The notes under the pieces are model-generated. The model saw only the letters and a program-made list of their open reading frames with translations. It was not told where the DNA came from and searched no databases. Shown in pieces: positions 26,246-34,048 of a DNA stretch of 64,000 bases. The stretch is from NCBI RefSeq assembly GCF_016916835.1, contig NZ_JAFFIX010000024.1, forward strand, positions 1 through 64,000. Direction: 5' to 3'. This DNA is from Actinacidiphila bryophytorum. Lineage in GTDB: Bacteria; Actinomycetota; Actinomycetes; Streptomycetales; Streptomycetaceae. The translations under genes were made by a program, and so were the position numbers. Position 1 is the first letter of the stretch; each line of letters starts with the position of its first letter.

Positions 26246-26310
26246 CGGGATCGAACTCGATGTCGTAATGCGGCCCGGCCTTCCGCGCCCGGGCTCCTGG
26301 GGGGATTGCG

Positions 26311-27561
26311 GTGGCGAGGATGGCGGGGATGATCTACCCGACGACCGACGAGATTACTGCGAGTGCACGTGCTTTAACCCTGAGTTATCCGGAGATCTGC
26401 CGGCTGGGGAGGGTGGGCAGATCGCGGGCGGGCCGCCCGCTGCTGATGCTGACGGTGGGCCAGGGCTCCCGCAACGTCCTGGTGGTGGCCGGTCCGCACG
26501 CCAACGAGGCCGCCGTGGGCGGCGCCACGGCGCTGCGGCTGGCCCGCGGCATCGCCCGGCAGCGGGCGCGCGGCGAGGACGACGGCAGCAGCTGGCACTT
26601 CCTGCTGTGTATCGACCCGGACGGCGCCGCCCTCAACGAGCCCTGGCTGTCCGGCCCCTACACCCTGCGGGACCACTACGAGCACTTCTTCCGGCCCTGC
26701 ACCGCGGAGCAGCCCGAGTGGCTGCCGCACGAAGGCGACACCCGCTGCCCCGCACTGCCCGAGACCCGCGCCCTGGTCGGCGTGCTTGACGTGCTGCGGC
26801 CGGTGCTCCAGTGCTCGCTGCACGGCATCGACATCGGCGGCAGCTTCGTCCAGCTCACCAGTGACGTGCCGGGGGTGCCGGAACGCATCGGCAAGTCCGC
26901 CGCGGAGCTGGACATACCACTGGAGAGCGGCTCGTCCGACGCCTTCCAGTGGCCGAGCCCCGGCCCCGGCGTCTATGTGATGCCACCCTGCGGCGACCCG
27001 GCGGCCGGCGACGGCGCCCACTCCACCTGGGTGCACGCCAGGCGTTACCACGGGGTGACCGCGGTCGTCGAGGTCCCGATGTGGGCCTGCGACCGCAGCG
27101 CCGACACCACACCCCACCCCGACCCCGACCGGGCGCTGCGCACCGCGGGCGCCGCCCTGCGCCGCGACCTGCCCACCGTGGCGCGGCTGCTGGACGCCGT
27201 ACGCCCGCAGATCAGGGGCACGGACGGCGGCGCTCTGCTGCGCACCGTACGCGAACTGGTGGGGCTCGGCCCCGCACTGACCGCCGACTGGGACCCGGCC
27301 GTCCGCGCGCCCGGGGCCGCGCCGCTGCCGGACATGACCACCGCCCTGGTGAACAGCATCGAGGTCTACGCCCAGCGCATCCCACTGCGCGCGGCCGCGA
27401 TGCTCCGCCAGGTCGCCGACGTCCCCCTGGTCTCCCGGCTGGTCGACAGGTGGTGCGAGGCGTACGAGCGCGCCTACCGCCCGCGCTGGGTGCCGGTCAC
27501 CGACCAGGTCGAGCAGCAGGCCCGCAGCGTGATGGCCGTCTACGAGGAACTGCACGCCTGA
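26311..27561 (+). CDS. M14-family zinc carboxypeptidase-like protein
   Basis: The 416-residue protein starts at GTG 26311 after GGGGGGATT. The zinc-binding HXXE motif is in VVAGPHANEAAVGGATALRLA, and the third ligand is the His in VLQCSLHGIDIGG; a catalytic Glu is expected in TAVVEVPMWACDR. RLGRVGRSRAGRPLLMLTVG resembles the N-terminal M14 strand pair. No signal peptide is visible, so it is probably cytoplasmic, unlike secreted digestive carboxypeptidases. An extra helical region follows residue 270. Peptide or amide hydrolysis is expected; the substrate is unknown. A start at the ATG 9 bp downstream is also possible. Confidence 0.85.
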   Translation: MARMAGMIYPTTDEITASARALTLSYPEICRLGRVGRSRAGRPLLMLTVGQGSRNVLVVAGPHANEAAVGGATALRLARGIARQRARGEDDGSSWHFLLCIDPDGAALNEPWLSGPYTLRDHYEHFFRPCTAEQPEWLPHEGDTRCPALPETRALVGVLDVLRPVLQCSLHGIDIGGSFVQLTSDVPGVPERIGKSAAELDIPLESGSSDAFQWPSPGPGVYVMPPCGDPAAGDGAHSTWVHARRYHGVTAVVEVPMWACDRSADTTPHPDPDRALRTAGAALRRDLPTVARLLDAVRPQIRGTDGGALLRTVRELVGLGPALTADWDPAVRAPGAAPLPDMTTALVNSIEVYAQRIPLRAAAMLRQVADVPLVSRLVDRWCEAYERAYRPRWVPVTDQVEQQARSVMAVYEELHA

Positions 27562-27675
27562 CCGCCCCCGCGCCCTCCACGTTCACCCGGGCGGAGCAGC
27601 AGCAAGACGCGCCCCGGGCACTTCCCGGGGATCATGAACGGCACGGGGACCGGCAGCCGACAGCTGGAGGGCGCC

Positions 27676-27909
27676 ATGACTTCCGACAAAGCAGCCGGCA
27701 GCGGCCTGCGCGAACGCCTGACACCGGGCAGGATCGTCGTCCTGGTGCTCGGCGCGCTCGCACTGGTCTTCGTCTTCGAGAACACCCAGGACGTCCGCAT
27801 CCGGCTGCTGGTGCCCGAGGTCACCATGCCGCTGTGGCTCGCGCTGCTCGCCACCTTCGTCGTCGGCTGGCTGTGCGGGCGCTTCCTGCGCGGCTCCCGC
27901 AGGCGGTGA
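27676..27909 (+). CDS. LapA-family small membrane protein
   Basis: The 77-residue protein starts at ATG 27676 after GGAGGGC. Two membrane helices (VVLVLGALALVFVFENTQ and LWLALLATFVVGWLCGRFL) and the linking VRIRLLVPEVTMP match the LapA / lipopolysaccharide assembly protein A-like family (DUF1049). In Gram-positive bacteria the function is not established. A short basic tail RGSRRR ends the protein. It follows the M14 gene by 114 bp. Confidence 0.82.
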   Translation: MTSDKAAGSGLRERLTPGRIVVLVLGALALVFVFENTQDVRIRLLVPEVTMPLWLALLATFVVGWLCGRFLRGSRRR

Positions 27910-27950
27910 GGGCGTCGGGGTAGGGGCGGAGGCGCAGAACCCGGCGGAAC

Positions 27951-28442
27951 TCAGGGCTGCGGGACGGCCACCAGCGACTTGCCCATGCAGATGCTCAGCT
28001 CCTCGTGGCGGTAGTAGCCGAACTTCTTCACCGGCGCATAGCCGCACGACTCGTACAGTGCGATCGCCTCGGGCTGCCGCGAGCCGGTCTCCAGCACCAT
28101 GCGGGTCCGCCCGGCAGCCGCAGCACTGGCCTCCAGCTCCGCCAGGATCGCCCGGGCCAGGCCCCGGCCGCGGGCCTCCTTGACGACGAACATCCGCTTG
28201 ATCTCGGCGTCCCCGTCCTCGTGCCCCTCGTCCGAGGCGTCCTGCGCCCGCCACCCGCCGCTGGCGACCGGCTGGCCGTCGGCGTCGTAGGCCACCAGGT
28301 ACAGCCCGTGCGGCGGGTCGAAGTTGTCGGCGGCCATCGGGGTGGCGTCCCCGTCGCCGTACCGCTCGACGTACTCCATCTGCACCAGGTCGTTGAGCCG
28401 GACCGCGGCCGGTTCGTTGTAGCGCGTCCTTCTGATCTCCAC
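27951..28442 (-). CDS. GNAT-family N-acetyltransferase
   Basis: The 163-residue protein has the acetyl-CoA-binding motif VVKEARGRGLARAILAELEASAAAAG and the C-terminal PEAIALYESCGYAPVKKFGYYRHEE, both typical of GNAT enzymes. The start is a GTG; TAAGAT lies 6 nt upstream in the leftward direction with no Shine-Dalgarno, which suggests a leaderless message. It is divergent from xthA, with a perfect 16-bp palindrome in the shared region. Substrate is unknown. Confidence 0.85.
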   Translation of the reverse strand: MEIRRTRYNEPAAVRLNDLVQMEYVERYGDGDATPMAADNFDPPHGLYLVAYDADGQPVASGGWRAQDASDEGHEDGDAEIKRMFVVKEARGRGLARAILAELEASAAAAGRTRMVLETGSRQPEAIALYESCGYAPVKKFGYYRHEELSICMGKSLVAVPQP

Positions 28443-28448
28443 ACGGCC

Positions 28449-28454
28449 ATCTTA
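28449..28454 (-). promoter_or_regulatory. -10 box TAAGAT for the GNAT gene
   Basis: Read leftward, TAAGAT ends 6 nt before the GTG start at 28442. GACATT about 17 nt further upstream could serve as -35 and touches the palindrome at 28476-28491. Confidence 0.45.
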
Positions 28455-28475
28455 CGTGGTCCCAGGCCCCAAATG

Positions 28476-28491
28476 TCGCACATATGTGCGA
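28476..28491. promoter_or_regulatory. Perfect 16-bp palindrome between GNAT and xthA genes
   Basis: TCGCACATATGTGCGA is identical to its reverse complement. It lies 34 bp from the GNAT start, next to its predicted -35, and 44 bp from the xthA start. Perfect dyads of this length in divergent promoters are usually operators for dimeric regulators. No regulator gene is adjacent, so the binding protein is unknown. Confidence 0.5.
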
Positions 28492-28521
28492 TACGACTTT
28501 CTGCCGCCGTGCCGCTGCGGG

Positions 28522-28527
28522 TATCGT
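28522..28527 (+). promoter_or_regulatory. -10 box TATCGT, leaderless promoter for xthA
   Basis: TATCGT ends 7 nt before GTG 28535, and no Shine-Dalgarno is present, so the message may be leaderless. Confidence 0.45.
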
Positions 28528-28534
28528 CCGCCGG

Positions 28535-29353
28535 GTGCTGACCGTGACCTCTGTGAACGTGAACGGACTGCGGGCTGCCGGGAGGAAGGGCTTCCTGCCC
28601 TGGCTGGCGGCGACCGCGGCCGACGTGGTGTGCCTGCAGGAAGTCCGCGCGGAGCCCGACCAACTCCCCGACGAACTGCGCGACCCCCAGGGCTGGCATG
28701 CCTACCACGCCCCCGCCGCCACCAAGGGCCGCGCCGGCGTCTCCATCTACTCCAGGACGGCGCCCACCGCCGTTCGTGTCGGCTTCGGCTCCGCGGAGTA
28801 CGACGCCTCAGGCCGCTACATAGAGGTCGACCTGCCGGTCGGGGGCACCGCGGCCGGGCTCACCGTCGGCAGCCTCTACCTGCCCACCGGCGAAGCCGAG
28901 ACCGAGCGCCAGGACGCCAAGTACCGCTTCATGGCGGAATTCCGCGCCCACCTCGACGCCCTGCACGAACGCGCCGCCCGCACCGGCGGCCACGCCCTGG
29001 TCTGCGGCGACTGGAACATCGCCCACCAGGAGGCCGACCTGCGCAACTGGCGCGGCAACCGCAAGTCCTCCGGCTTCCTGCCCGAGGAGCGCGCCTGGCT
29101 CACCGACCTCCTGGACCCCGCCACCGGCTGGACCGACGTCGTCCGCAGCCTGCACCCGGGCGTCGAGGGCCCGTACTCGTGGTGGTCCTTCCGCGGCAAG
29201 GCCTTCGACAACGACACGGGCTGGCGGATCGACTACCACATGGCCACGCCCAAGCTCGGCGCCGCGGCGGCCACCGCCGCGGTGGAGCGCGCCGCCACAT
29301 ATGCAGAGCGCTGGTCCGACCACGCCCCGGTCACGGTGACCTACACCATCTGA
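28535..29353 (+). CDS. xthA: Exodeoxyribonuclease III
   Basis: The 272-residue protein belongs to the exonuclease-endonuclease-phosphatase fold. Family signatures are TVTSVNVNGLRAAGRKG (Asn), VVCLQEVRAEPDQLP (metal Glu), GRAGVSIYSR, ALVCGDWNIAHQEADLRNWRGN (Asp/Asn), YSWWSFRGKAFDNDTGWRIDYHMAT, and the catalytic His in ERWSDHAPVTVTY. It removes 3' blocking groups and incises abasic sites in base-excision repair. GTG 28535 gives the normal family N-terminus and lies 7 nt after a -10 box. It shares a divergent region with a GNAT gene. Confidence 0.93.
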   Translation: MLTVTSVNVNGLRAAGRKGFLPWLAATAADVVCLQEVRAEPDQLPDELRDPQGWHAYHAPAATKGRAGVSIYSRTAPTAVRVGFGSAEYDASGRYIEVDLPVGGTAAGLTVGSLYLPTGEAETERQDAKYRFMAEFRAHLDALHERAARTGGHALVCGDWNIAHQEADLRNWRGNRKSSGFLPEERAWLTDLLDPATGWTDVVRSLHPGVEGPYSWWSFRGKAFDNDTGWRIDYHMATPKLGAAAATAAVERAATYAERWSDHAPVTVTYTI

Positions 29354-29452
29354 CGGCGCGTCGCACGCAGCAGGAGCCCGCGCTTCGCGACTCGGCATGG
29401 CAGCGGAAAAAAACGGCATACGTGCCGCGCCCGCGCCTGGCATTGTGACGCC

Positions 29453-30199
29453 GTGACCCGACCAGAAGTAACCGTCAAGATCCCCGCGGAACTGCGCCTG
29501 TTCGTCCCCGCCGACCGCCGTGCCGCCACCACCACGCTGACCACCGACGGCTCGTCCTCGCTCGGCCATGTCGTCGAGTCGCTCGGCATCCCGCTGACCG
29601 AGGTCGGCGGTCTGGTTGTCGACGGCCGCGAAGTGCCCGCGGGGCACGTGCCGGCGGCGGGCGAGGTCGTGGAGGTCCGCGCGGTGACGCGCCCGCAGCA
29701 GATGCCCGGCGCCCCGCTGCGCTTCCTGCTCGACGTGCACCTGGGCACGCTCGCGCGGCGGCTGCGGCTGCTCGGCGTGGACGCGGCCTACGAGAGCGAG
29801 GACATCGGCGACCCGGCGCTGGCCGCGCTCTCGGCGAAGGAGCGCCGGGTGCTGCTCTCCCGCGACCGCGGCCTGCTGCGCCGTCGCGAACTGTGGGCGG
29901 GCGGCTACGTCTACAGCGACCGCCCCGAGGAGCAACTGCAGGACGTGCTGGGCCGCTTCGAGCCGGCGCTTGCGCCCTGGACCCGCTGCGTGGCCTGCAA
30001 CAGCCCGCTCAGGGACGCGGACAAGGAGTCGGTCAGGGACCGGCTCGCCGACGGGACCCGCAGGACCTACGACGTCTTCGCCGAGTGCACCGGCTGCGGG
30101 CGCGTGTACTGGCGTGGCGCCCACCACACCCGCCTTGCCGCGATGGTGGAGCAGGCGCTGCGCGACCACGGGGAGCGCCGCCTGCCGGACGGCGGCTGA
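29453..30199 (+). CDS. Mut7-C RNase-domain protein with N-terminal ubiquitin-like domain
   Basis: The 248-residue protein has an N-terminal MoaD/ubiquitin-like domain of about 80 residues, then a PIN-like Mut7-C domain starting RFLLDVHLGTLARRLRLLGVDAAYE with acidic residues D, ED and SRDRGLLRRR, and a zinc ribbon made of CVACN and CTGCG pairs (residues about 183-222). These are the standard parts of bacterial Mut7-C proteins, which are predicted ribonucleases. GTG 29453 has no clear Shine-Dalgarno and lies 6 nt after CATTGT, so it may be leaderless. RNA substrate is unknown. Confidence 0.88.
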   Translation: MTRPEVTVKIPAELRLFVPADRRAATTTLTTDGSSSLGHVVESLGIPLTEVGGLVVDGREVPAGHVPAAGEVVEVRAVTRPQQMPGAPLRFLLDVHLGTLARRLRLLGVDAAYESEDIGDPALAALSAKERRVLLSRDRGLLRRRELWAGGYVYSDRPEEQLQDVLGRFEPALAPWTRCVACNSPLRDADKESVRDRLADGTRRTYDVFAECTGCGRVYWRGAHHTRLAAMVEQALRDHGERRLPDGG

Positions 30200-30239
30200 C
30201 CCGCACCCTTTGCCGCCGGCGCCGAGCCGCCGCCGGCGT

Positions 30240-30283
30240 TCACCGAAAAGAGTTTTGTGCTGGACAAAAAAAGTTTTCGGTGA
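30240..30283. promoter_or_regulatory. AT-rich inverted repeat upstream of the ArsR-type regulator gene
   Basis: TCACCGAAAA (30240-30249) and TTTTCGGTGA (30274-30283) are perfect 10-bp arms, with partly matching T-rich inner sequence. The A/T stretch stands out from the very GC-rich surroundings. It ends 12 bp before ATG 30296, so a bound repressor would block transcription. Autoregulation by the downstream ArsR-type protein is the natural inference. Confidence 0.6.
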
Positions 30284-30295
30284 GACGGTGGAGAC

Positions 30296-30946
30296 ATGTT
30301 GGACGTGAGCGTGATCGAGGACGCCGAGGCGGCAGCCGTGTCGCTGGACCCGATCCGGGCCAGGCTGCTCGCCGAGCTGGCCGCGGGGCCGGCCTCGGCG
30401 GCGATGCTGGCCGGACGGGTGGACCTGCCCCGGCAGAAGGTCAACTACCACCTCAAGGCACTGGAGAAGCACGGCCTGGTCGAGCTGGCCGGCGAGCGGC
30501 GCAAGGGCAACGTCACCGAGCGGCTGATGCGCGCCACAGCCGCGTCGTACGTCATCTCGCCGCTGGCGCTGGCCGCCGTGCAGCCCGACCCGGCCCGCTT
30601 CCGCGACCAGCTGTCCGCGCGCTGGCTGCTGGCACTCGCCGCCCGGCTCGTCCGGGACACCGGTGCGCTGATCACCGGCGCCGACCGGGCAGGGAAGCGG
30701 ATCGCCACCTATGCGCTGGACGGCGAGGTGCGCTTCGCCTCGGCGGCGCAGCGCGCCGCCTTCGTCGAGGAGCTGACCCGCGGCGTCAGCGCCCTGATCG
30801 CCAAATACCACGACGAGGACGCGGTCGGCGGTCGGCCGCACCGGGTCGTCGTCGCCCTGCACCCCACGGTCAAGCAGACGACGGCCGAGGCGGCGCAGGC
30901 CCGCCCCGAGGTCTCCGCCGCCCCCGCGGACGAGGATCCGGCGTGA
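30296..30946 (+). CDS. ArsR-type winged-helix transcriptional regulator
   Basis: The 216-residue protein has an N-terminal winged helix: DPIRARLLAELAAGPASAAMLAGRVDLPRQKVNYHLKALEKHGLVELAGERRKGN, with no cysteine metal site. The remainder is a helical ligand or dimer domain and an Ala-rich tail. Such regulators are commonly paired with SRPBCC proteins, and the next gene encodes one, 73 bp downstream. The dyad at 30240-30283 is its likely operator. The signal is probably an organic ligand handled by the SRPBCC partner, not a metal; that is inference. Confidence 0.85.
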   Translation: MLDVSVIEDAEAAAVSLDPIRARLLAELAAGPASAAMLAGRVDLPRQKVNYHLKALEKHGLVELAGERRKGNVTERLMRATAASYVISPLALAAVQPDPARFRDQLSARWLLALAARLVRDTGALITGADRAGKRIATYALDGEVRFASAAQRAAFVEELTRGVSALIAKYHDEDAVGGRPHRVVVALHPTVKQTTAEAAQARPEVSAAPADEDPA

Positions 30947-31019
30947 ACCACGACGTATATACGCGCACGTGTTCCTGAACCCCTGCCAGACCCCTGAATC
31001 CCGAGAGAAGTGGCCCACC

Positions 31020-31748
31020 ATGCCGAAGCCGTTCGAGATCGTCCGCGAGTTCGAGGTCGAGTCCACCCCCGAGGAGGTCTTCGCCGCCATCACCTCCGGC
31101 ACCGCCGGCTGGCTGTGGCCCTCCGAGTACGAGCCCAAGGAGGGCGGTGCCGCGCCCTTCGGTGCGACCATCACCGCGTGGGACCCGCCGCACCGGCTGA
31201 CCGCGCGCGCCGAGATGCCCGACGGAGTGCACGGCCAGACCCTCAACCAGCTCGACCACCTCATCGAGTCCCGCGAGGGCGGCGGATCGTGGGTGCGCTA
31301 CGTGCACAGCGGGATCTTCGTCGACGACTGGGAGAACCAGTACGACGGCGCCAACCACCACACCGACTTCTACCTGCACACCCTCGGCCAGTACCTGAAG
31401 CACTTCAACGGCCGCCCCGCCGCCTACGCGTCGGTGATCGGGCCTGCCGCCTCCGGCACCCCCGACGCCCTGGAGCGGTCCTGGCAGGCGCTCGGGCTGC
31501 CCGCAGGCGCGGCCGAGGGCGCCGCGGTCGACGTCGAACTGCCGGGCGCGGGACGGGTCCAGGCCGTGGTCGACTACCGCGACGAGTACTTCTTCGGCCT
31601 GCGCACCGGCGACGCGATGTACCGCTTCTTCGGCCGAAACCACTGGGGTGCGACCGTCGGCGTGGCCGTCCACGACTTCGCCGCGGGCGCGGACGGGGAG
31701 CGTATCGGCGCCGACTGGACCGCGTGGCTCGGCAAGGTCTACGCCTGA
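31020..31748 (+). CDS. SRPBCC (AHSA1-like) domain protein
   Basis: The 242-residue protein starts at ATG 31020 with GAGAGAAG upstream. EIVREFEVESTPEEVFAAITSGTAGWLWPSEY, GATITAWDPPHRLTARAEMP and the helix YDGANHHTDFYLHTLGQYLKHFNG fit the AHSA1 branch of the SRPBCC fold. A further beta-rich segment after residue 145 (AVVDYRDEYFFGLRTGDAMYRF) extends the protein beyond the usual 150 residues. It follows an ArsR-type regulator, the standard ArsR/SRPBCC pairing, and is probably co-transcribed with it. Ligand is unknown. Confidence 0.82.
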   Translation: MPKPFEIVREFEVESTPEEVFAAITSGTAGWLWPSEYEPKEGGAAPFGATITAWDPPHRLTARAEMPDGVHGQTLNQLDHLIESREGGGSWVRYVHSGIFVDDWENQYDGANHHTDFYLHTLGQYLKHFNGRPAAYASVIGPAASGTPDALERSWQALGLPAGAAEGAAVDVELPGAGRVQAVVDYRDEYFFGLRTGDAMYRFFGRNHWGATVGVAVHDFAAGADGERIGADWTAWLGKVYA

Positions 31749-31796
31749 CCTGCCGGCGCCCCCGGCGGCCTGCGGCTCCGACCGTGCCACGTCCCG

Positions 31797-31802
31797 TAGA
31801 TT
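31797..31802 (+). promoter_or_regulatory. -10 box TAGATT upstream of a leader reading frame
   Basis: TAGATT would start transcription near 31809, giving a short leader with a GGGAG ribosome site before ATG 31826. No strong -35 is visible. Confidence 0.35.
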
Positions 31803-31825
31803 GGCACCGAGAGTTGGGAGCACGT

Positions 31826-31942
31826 ATGTCCGCACACGTCCCGCACGGGCCTTCCCGGGGCGTCCCGGGAAGGCCCGGCACCCTCCGGCGGCCCGGCGGC
31901 CCTGAGTCCGCGCGCACGCGCGCTGCGCGCACCGGGGGCTGA
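31826..31942 (+). CDS. Possible 38-residue leader peptide with internal hairpin
   Basis: A short frame starts at ATG 31826, with GGGAG 6 nt upstream, and ends 4 bp before the hydrolase GTG in a different frame. Positions 31847-31858 and 31865-31876 form a perfect 12-bp stem (GGGCCTTCCCGG / CCGGGAAGGCCC) with a 6-nt loop inside the frame. The peptide is Pro/Arg/Gly-rich and matches no family I know. The layout would allow attenuation or translational coupling of the hydrolase, but it could also be a chance frame. Confidence 0.35.
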   Translation: MSAHVPHGPSRGVPGRPGTLRRPGGPESARTRAARTGG

Positions 31943-31946
31943 CGCC

Positions 31947-32639
31947 GTGGCGACCTACATCCTCGTGCCGGGCGCCGACGGCTCCGCCTGGTATTGGCAC
32001 CTGGTCGTACCGGAGCTGCGCGAGCGCGGCCACACGGTGGTCACCGTGGACCTGCCGGGCGAGGACTCCGCCGGGCTCGACGCCTTCGCCGACGCGATCG
32101 TCGCCGCCGTGCACCAGGCGGCGCCGCTGCCCGATGCGCGCATCGTCCTGGTCGCCCAGTCGCTCGGCGGCTTCTCCGCCCCCCTGATCTGCGACCGCGT
32201 CCCGGTCGACAGCATCGTCCTGGTCAACGCGATGGTGCCGCTCCCCGGCGAGACCGCGGGGGAGTGGTGGGACAACACCGGGCAGGCCGCGGGCAGGTCG
32301 GCCTATGCCGAGGCGACGGGGCGCGCCGCCGGCGCCGAGTTCGACATCCTCACCGACTTCTTCCACGACGTACCGCCCGAGGTGGCGAAGGAGGCGATGG
32401 CGGCCCCCCGGACAGGGCCGCCGGCTGCGGTCTTCGCCCAGCCCTGGCCGCTCGCGGCCTGGCCGAGGGTGCCGACCCGCTTCCTCCAGGGCCGCGACGA
32501 CCGCTTCTTCCCGCTGGAGTTCCAGCGGGACGTCGTGCGTGAACGGCTCGGTATCGACGTCGAGACGGTGCCGGGCGGGCACCTGGTGGCGCTGAGCCGC
32601 CCGCGCGAACTGGCCGCGGAACTGCTCAAGGAAGCGTGA
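31947..32639 (+). CDS. Alpha/beta hydrolase
   Basis: The 230-residue protein begins ATYILVPGADGSAWYWHLVVPELRERGHTVVTVDLPGED and has the nucleophile elbow VLVAQSLGGFSA (Ser), the acid near FLQGRDDRFFP and the base His in VPGGHLVALSRP. This is the compact type related to plant hydroxynitrile lyases and methyl-esterases, without a large cap. It is cytoplasmic. The GTG start follows a GGGGG stretch and a small leader frame. Esterase activity is the default; no natural substrate is indicated. Confidence 0.85.
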   Translation: MATYILVPGADGSAWYWHLVVPELRERGHTVVTVDLPGEDSAGLDAFADAIVAAVHQAAPLPDARIVLVAQSLGGFSAPLICDRVPVDSIVLVNAMVPLPGETAGEWWDNTGQAAGRSAYAEATGRAAGAEFDILTDFFHDVPPEVAKEAMAAPRTGPPAAVFAQPWPLAAWPRVPTRFLQGRDDRFFPLEFQRDVVRERLGIDVETVPGGHLVALSRPRELAAELLKEA

Positions 32640-32762
32640 CGCCGCCGCGCGGGCCGCGTGACATCCCATCGGGCGACACGAAATGCGGACGTGCGGGATG
32701 AAACGGGCGCCCGCGGGGGCTGGGTGACGGATGGGAACCGGGGGTTTGCGAGGATCGTGGCG

Positions 32763-33689
32763 ATGACTGCCACACCGTCCGACGCATACGCAGACCGCCA
32801 ACCGGTCCCCGCACCTCGCTCCGACGCCGACGGCCTGGGCGGCCGTGACGCCGACGCGCGGGGCGGCAACCGGCACCGCAGGCCCCGCCGCAGACGGCGC
32901 GCGAAGGTCCTGGCGGTGGTCGGCGTGGCCGGGCTCGCGGTGGTGGGCGCCGGCTACACGGTGGCGACCCGGCACTCCGACGCCGCGACCGCGGACGCCG
33001 CCGACCGCGGCAAGGACGGCGCGCCGAGGGCGTCGGCCGCCGCCGTGCCCGGTGCGGCAGCGGCGAGCGCGAGCCCGACCACGGCTCCCGGCGGCCCGGT
33101 CGCGGCGATCGCCGGTCTCGGCCCGAAGACCCGTTCCGAGATCCCCGCCGCCACCCGGCAGGTGCTGGTCGCCTCGGGCAAGGCGAAGAACTCCTCGGAC
33201 ACCGTCGTCACCCTGTGGACCAGGACCGGCAGCGGCAGCTGGCAGCCGGGCGCGGCCTGGCCGGCCCACAACGCCCTGCGCGGCTGGACCGGCGGCCACC
33301 GCGTGGGCGATCTGCACAGCCCGATCGGGGTGTTCACGCTCAGCGACGCCGGCGGCTTCGACCCGGACCCGGGCTCGAAGCTGCCCTACCACCACTCCGC
33401 CAAATTCCGGGCGGGCGGCGTCGGCTTCAACGGCGAACCCCTCGACCAGGCCTTCGACTACGTCATCGCGATCAACTACAACCGGGTGCCCGGCACGTCC
33501 CCGCTGGACGGCACGCAGCCGATGGGCGCGAGCCGCGGCGGCGGCATCTGGGTGCATGTGGACCACGGCGGCCCGACCCACGGCTGCGTCAGCATCTCGG
33601 CGGCCCACATGGTCGACCTGCTGCACACCCTGCAGCCCGCCGACCACCCGGTGATCGTCATGGGCGACCGCGGCTCGCTGGCGGCCTAG
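32763..33689 (+). CDS. L,D-transpeptidase-family (YkuD-like) secreted or membrane-anchored protein
   Basis: The 308-residue protein has a basic N-terminus (RHRRPRRRRRAK) followed by one membrane segment VLAVVGVAGLAVVGAGYTVA, so it is anchored or exported. An Ala/Pro/Ser linker leads to a catalytic domain. IWVHVDHGGPTHGCVSIS near residues 265-281 is the YkuD catalytic box, with Cys near 277 and His residues upstream. The family forms 3-3 cross-links in peptidoglycan or attaches proteins to it; some members act as carboxypeptidases. The TAG stop lies inside the CTAG target duplication of the element that follows. Confidence 0.85.
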   Translation: MTATPSDAYADRQPVPAPRSDADGLGGRDADARGGNRHRRPRRRRRAKVLAVVGVAGLAVVGAGYTVATRHSDAATADAADRGKDGAPRASAAAVPGAAAASASPTTAPGGPVAAIAGLGPKTRSEIPAATRQVLVASGKAKNSSDTVVTLWTRTGSGSWQPGAAWPAHNALRGWTGGHRVGDLHSPIGVFTLSDAGGFDPDPGSKLPYHHSAKFRAGGVGFNGEPLDQAFDYVIAINYNRVPGTSPLDGTQPMGASRGGGIWVHVDHGGPTHGCVSISAAHMVDLLHTLQPADHPVIVMGDRGSLAA

Positions 33690-33862
33690 GCCGTGTTTTG
33701 GAAGTAGCGCCGTCCGCCCACAGGGCGGGCCCCGCGGCGTCTGGTGCGTGCGATCGCAAGGCGGAGGGTCGTCCTCGTAGTGGGCCTACTCGGACGACTC
33801 CGACAACGCAGCGAGCGTGCGTGCCAGGCGTCGCGGGGCAGGCGGGACTTCCAAAACACGGC
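33690..33862. mobile_element. 173-bp MITE-like element with CTAG target duplication
   Basis: The ends are perfect 16-bp inverted repeats, GCCGTGTTTTGGAAGT (33690-33705) and its complement (33847-33862). CTAG flanks both sides (33686-33689 and 33863-33866), which fits the YTAR target of IS5-family elements. The interior is also an imperfect inverted repeat with a central hairpin around 33771-33801, so the whole element can fold on itself. It encodes no transposase. Insertion exactly at the stop codon of the upstream gene left the reading frame unchanged. The parent element is not in the window. Confidence 0.75.
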
Positions 33863-33866
33863 CTAG

Positions 33867-34048
33867 GTGCAGTGACCGAGTTTGCCCCTGCGGCGGTTAC
33901 TCCCGGGGGAGTACGCCGTCCCGGTGGCGGCGCTCACCGCGGGAGTAGACACAAGCCCTACTGCAGGTCGATGTCACATCCGGGCAGTTCCGGGAGTCTA
34001 GATGGCAGGAGGGGTTGCCAACTCCCGGGGTGCAACGGAGGTAACGGC
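33867..34048. other. Gap between the MITE and the NTF2-like gene
   Basis: No gene signal. It presumably carries the promoter of the NTF2-like gene: a ribosome site ACGGAGGTAA lies just before ATG 34049. I see no strong dyad. Confidence 0.3.
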
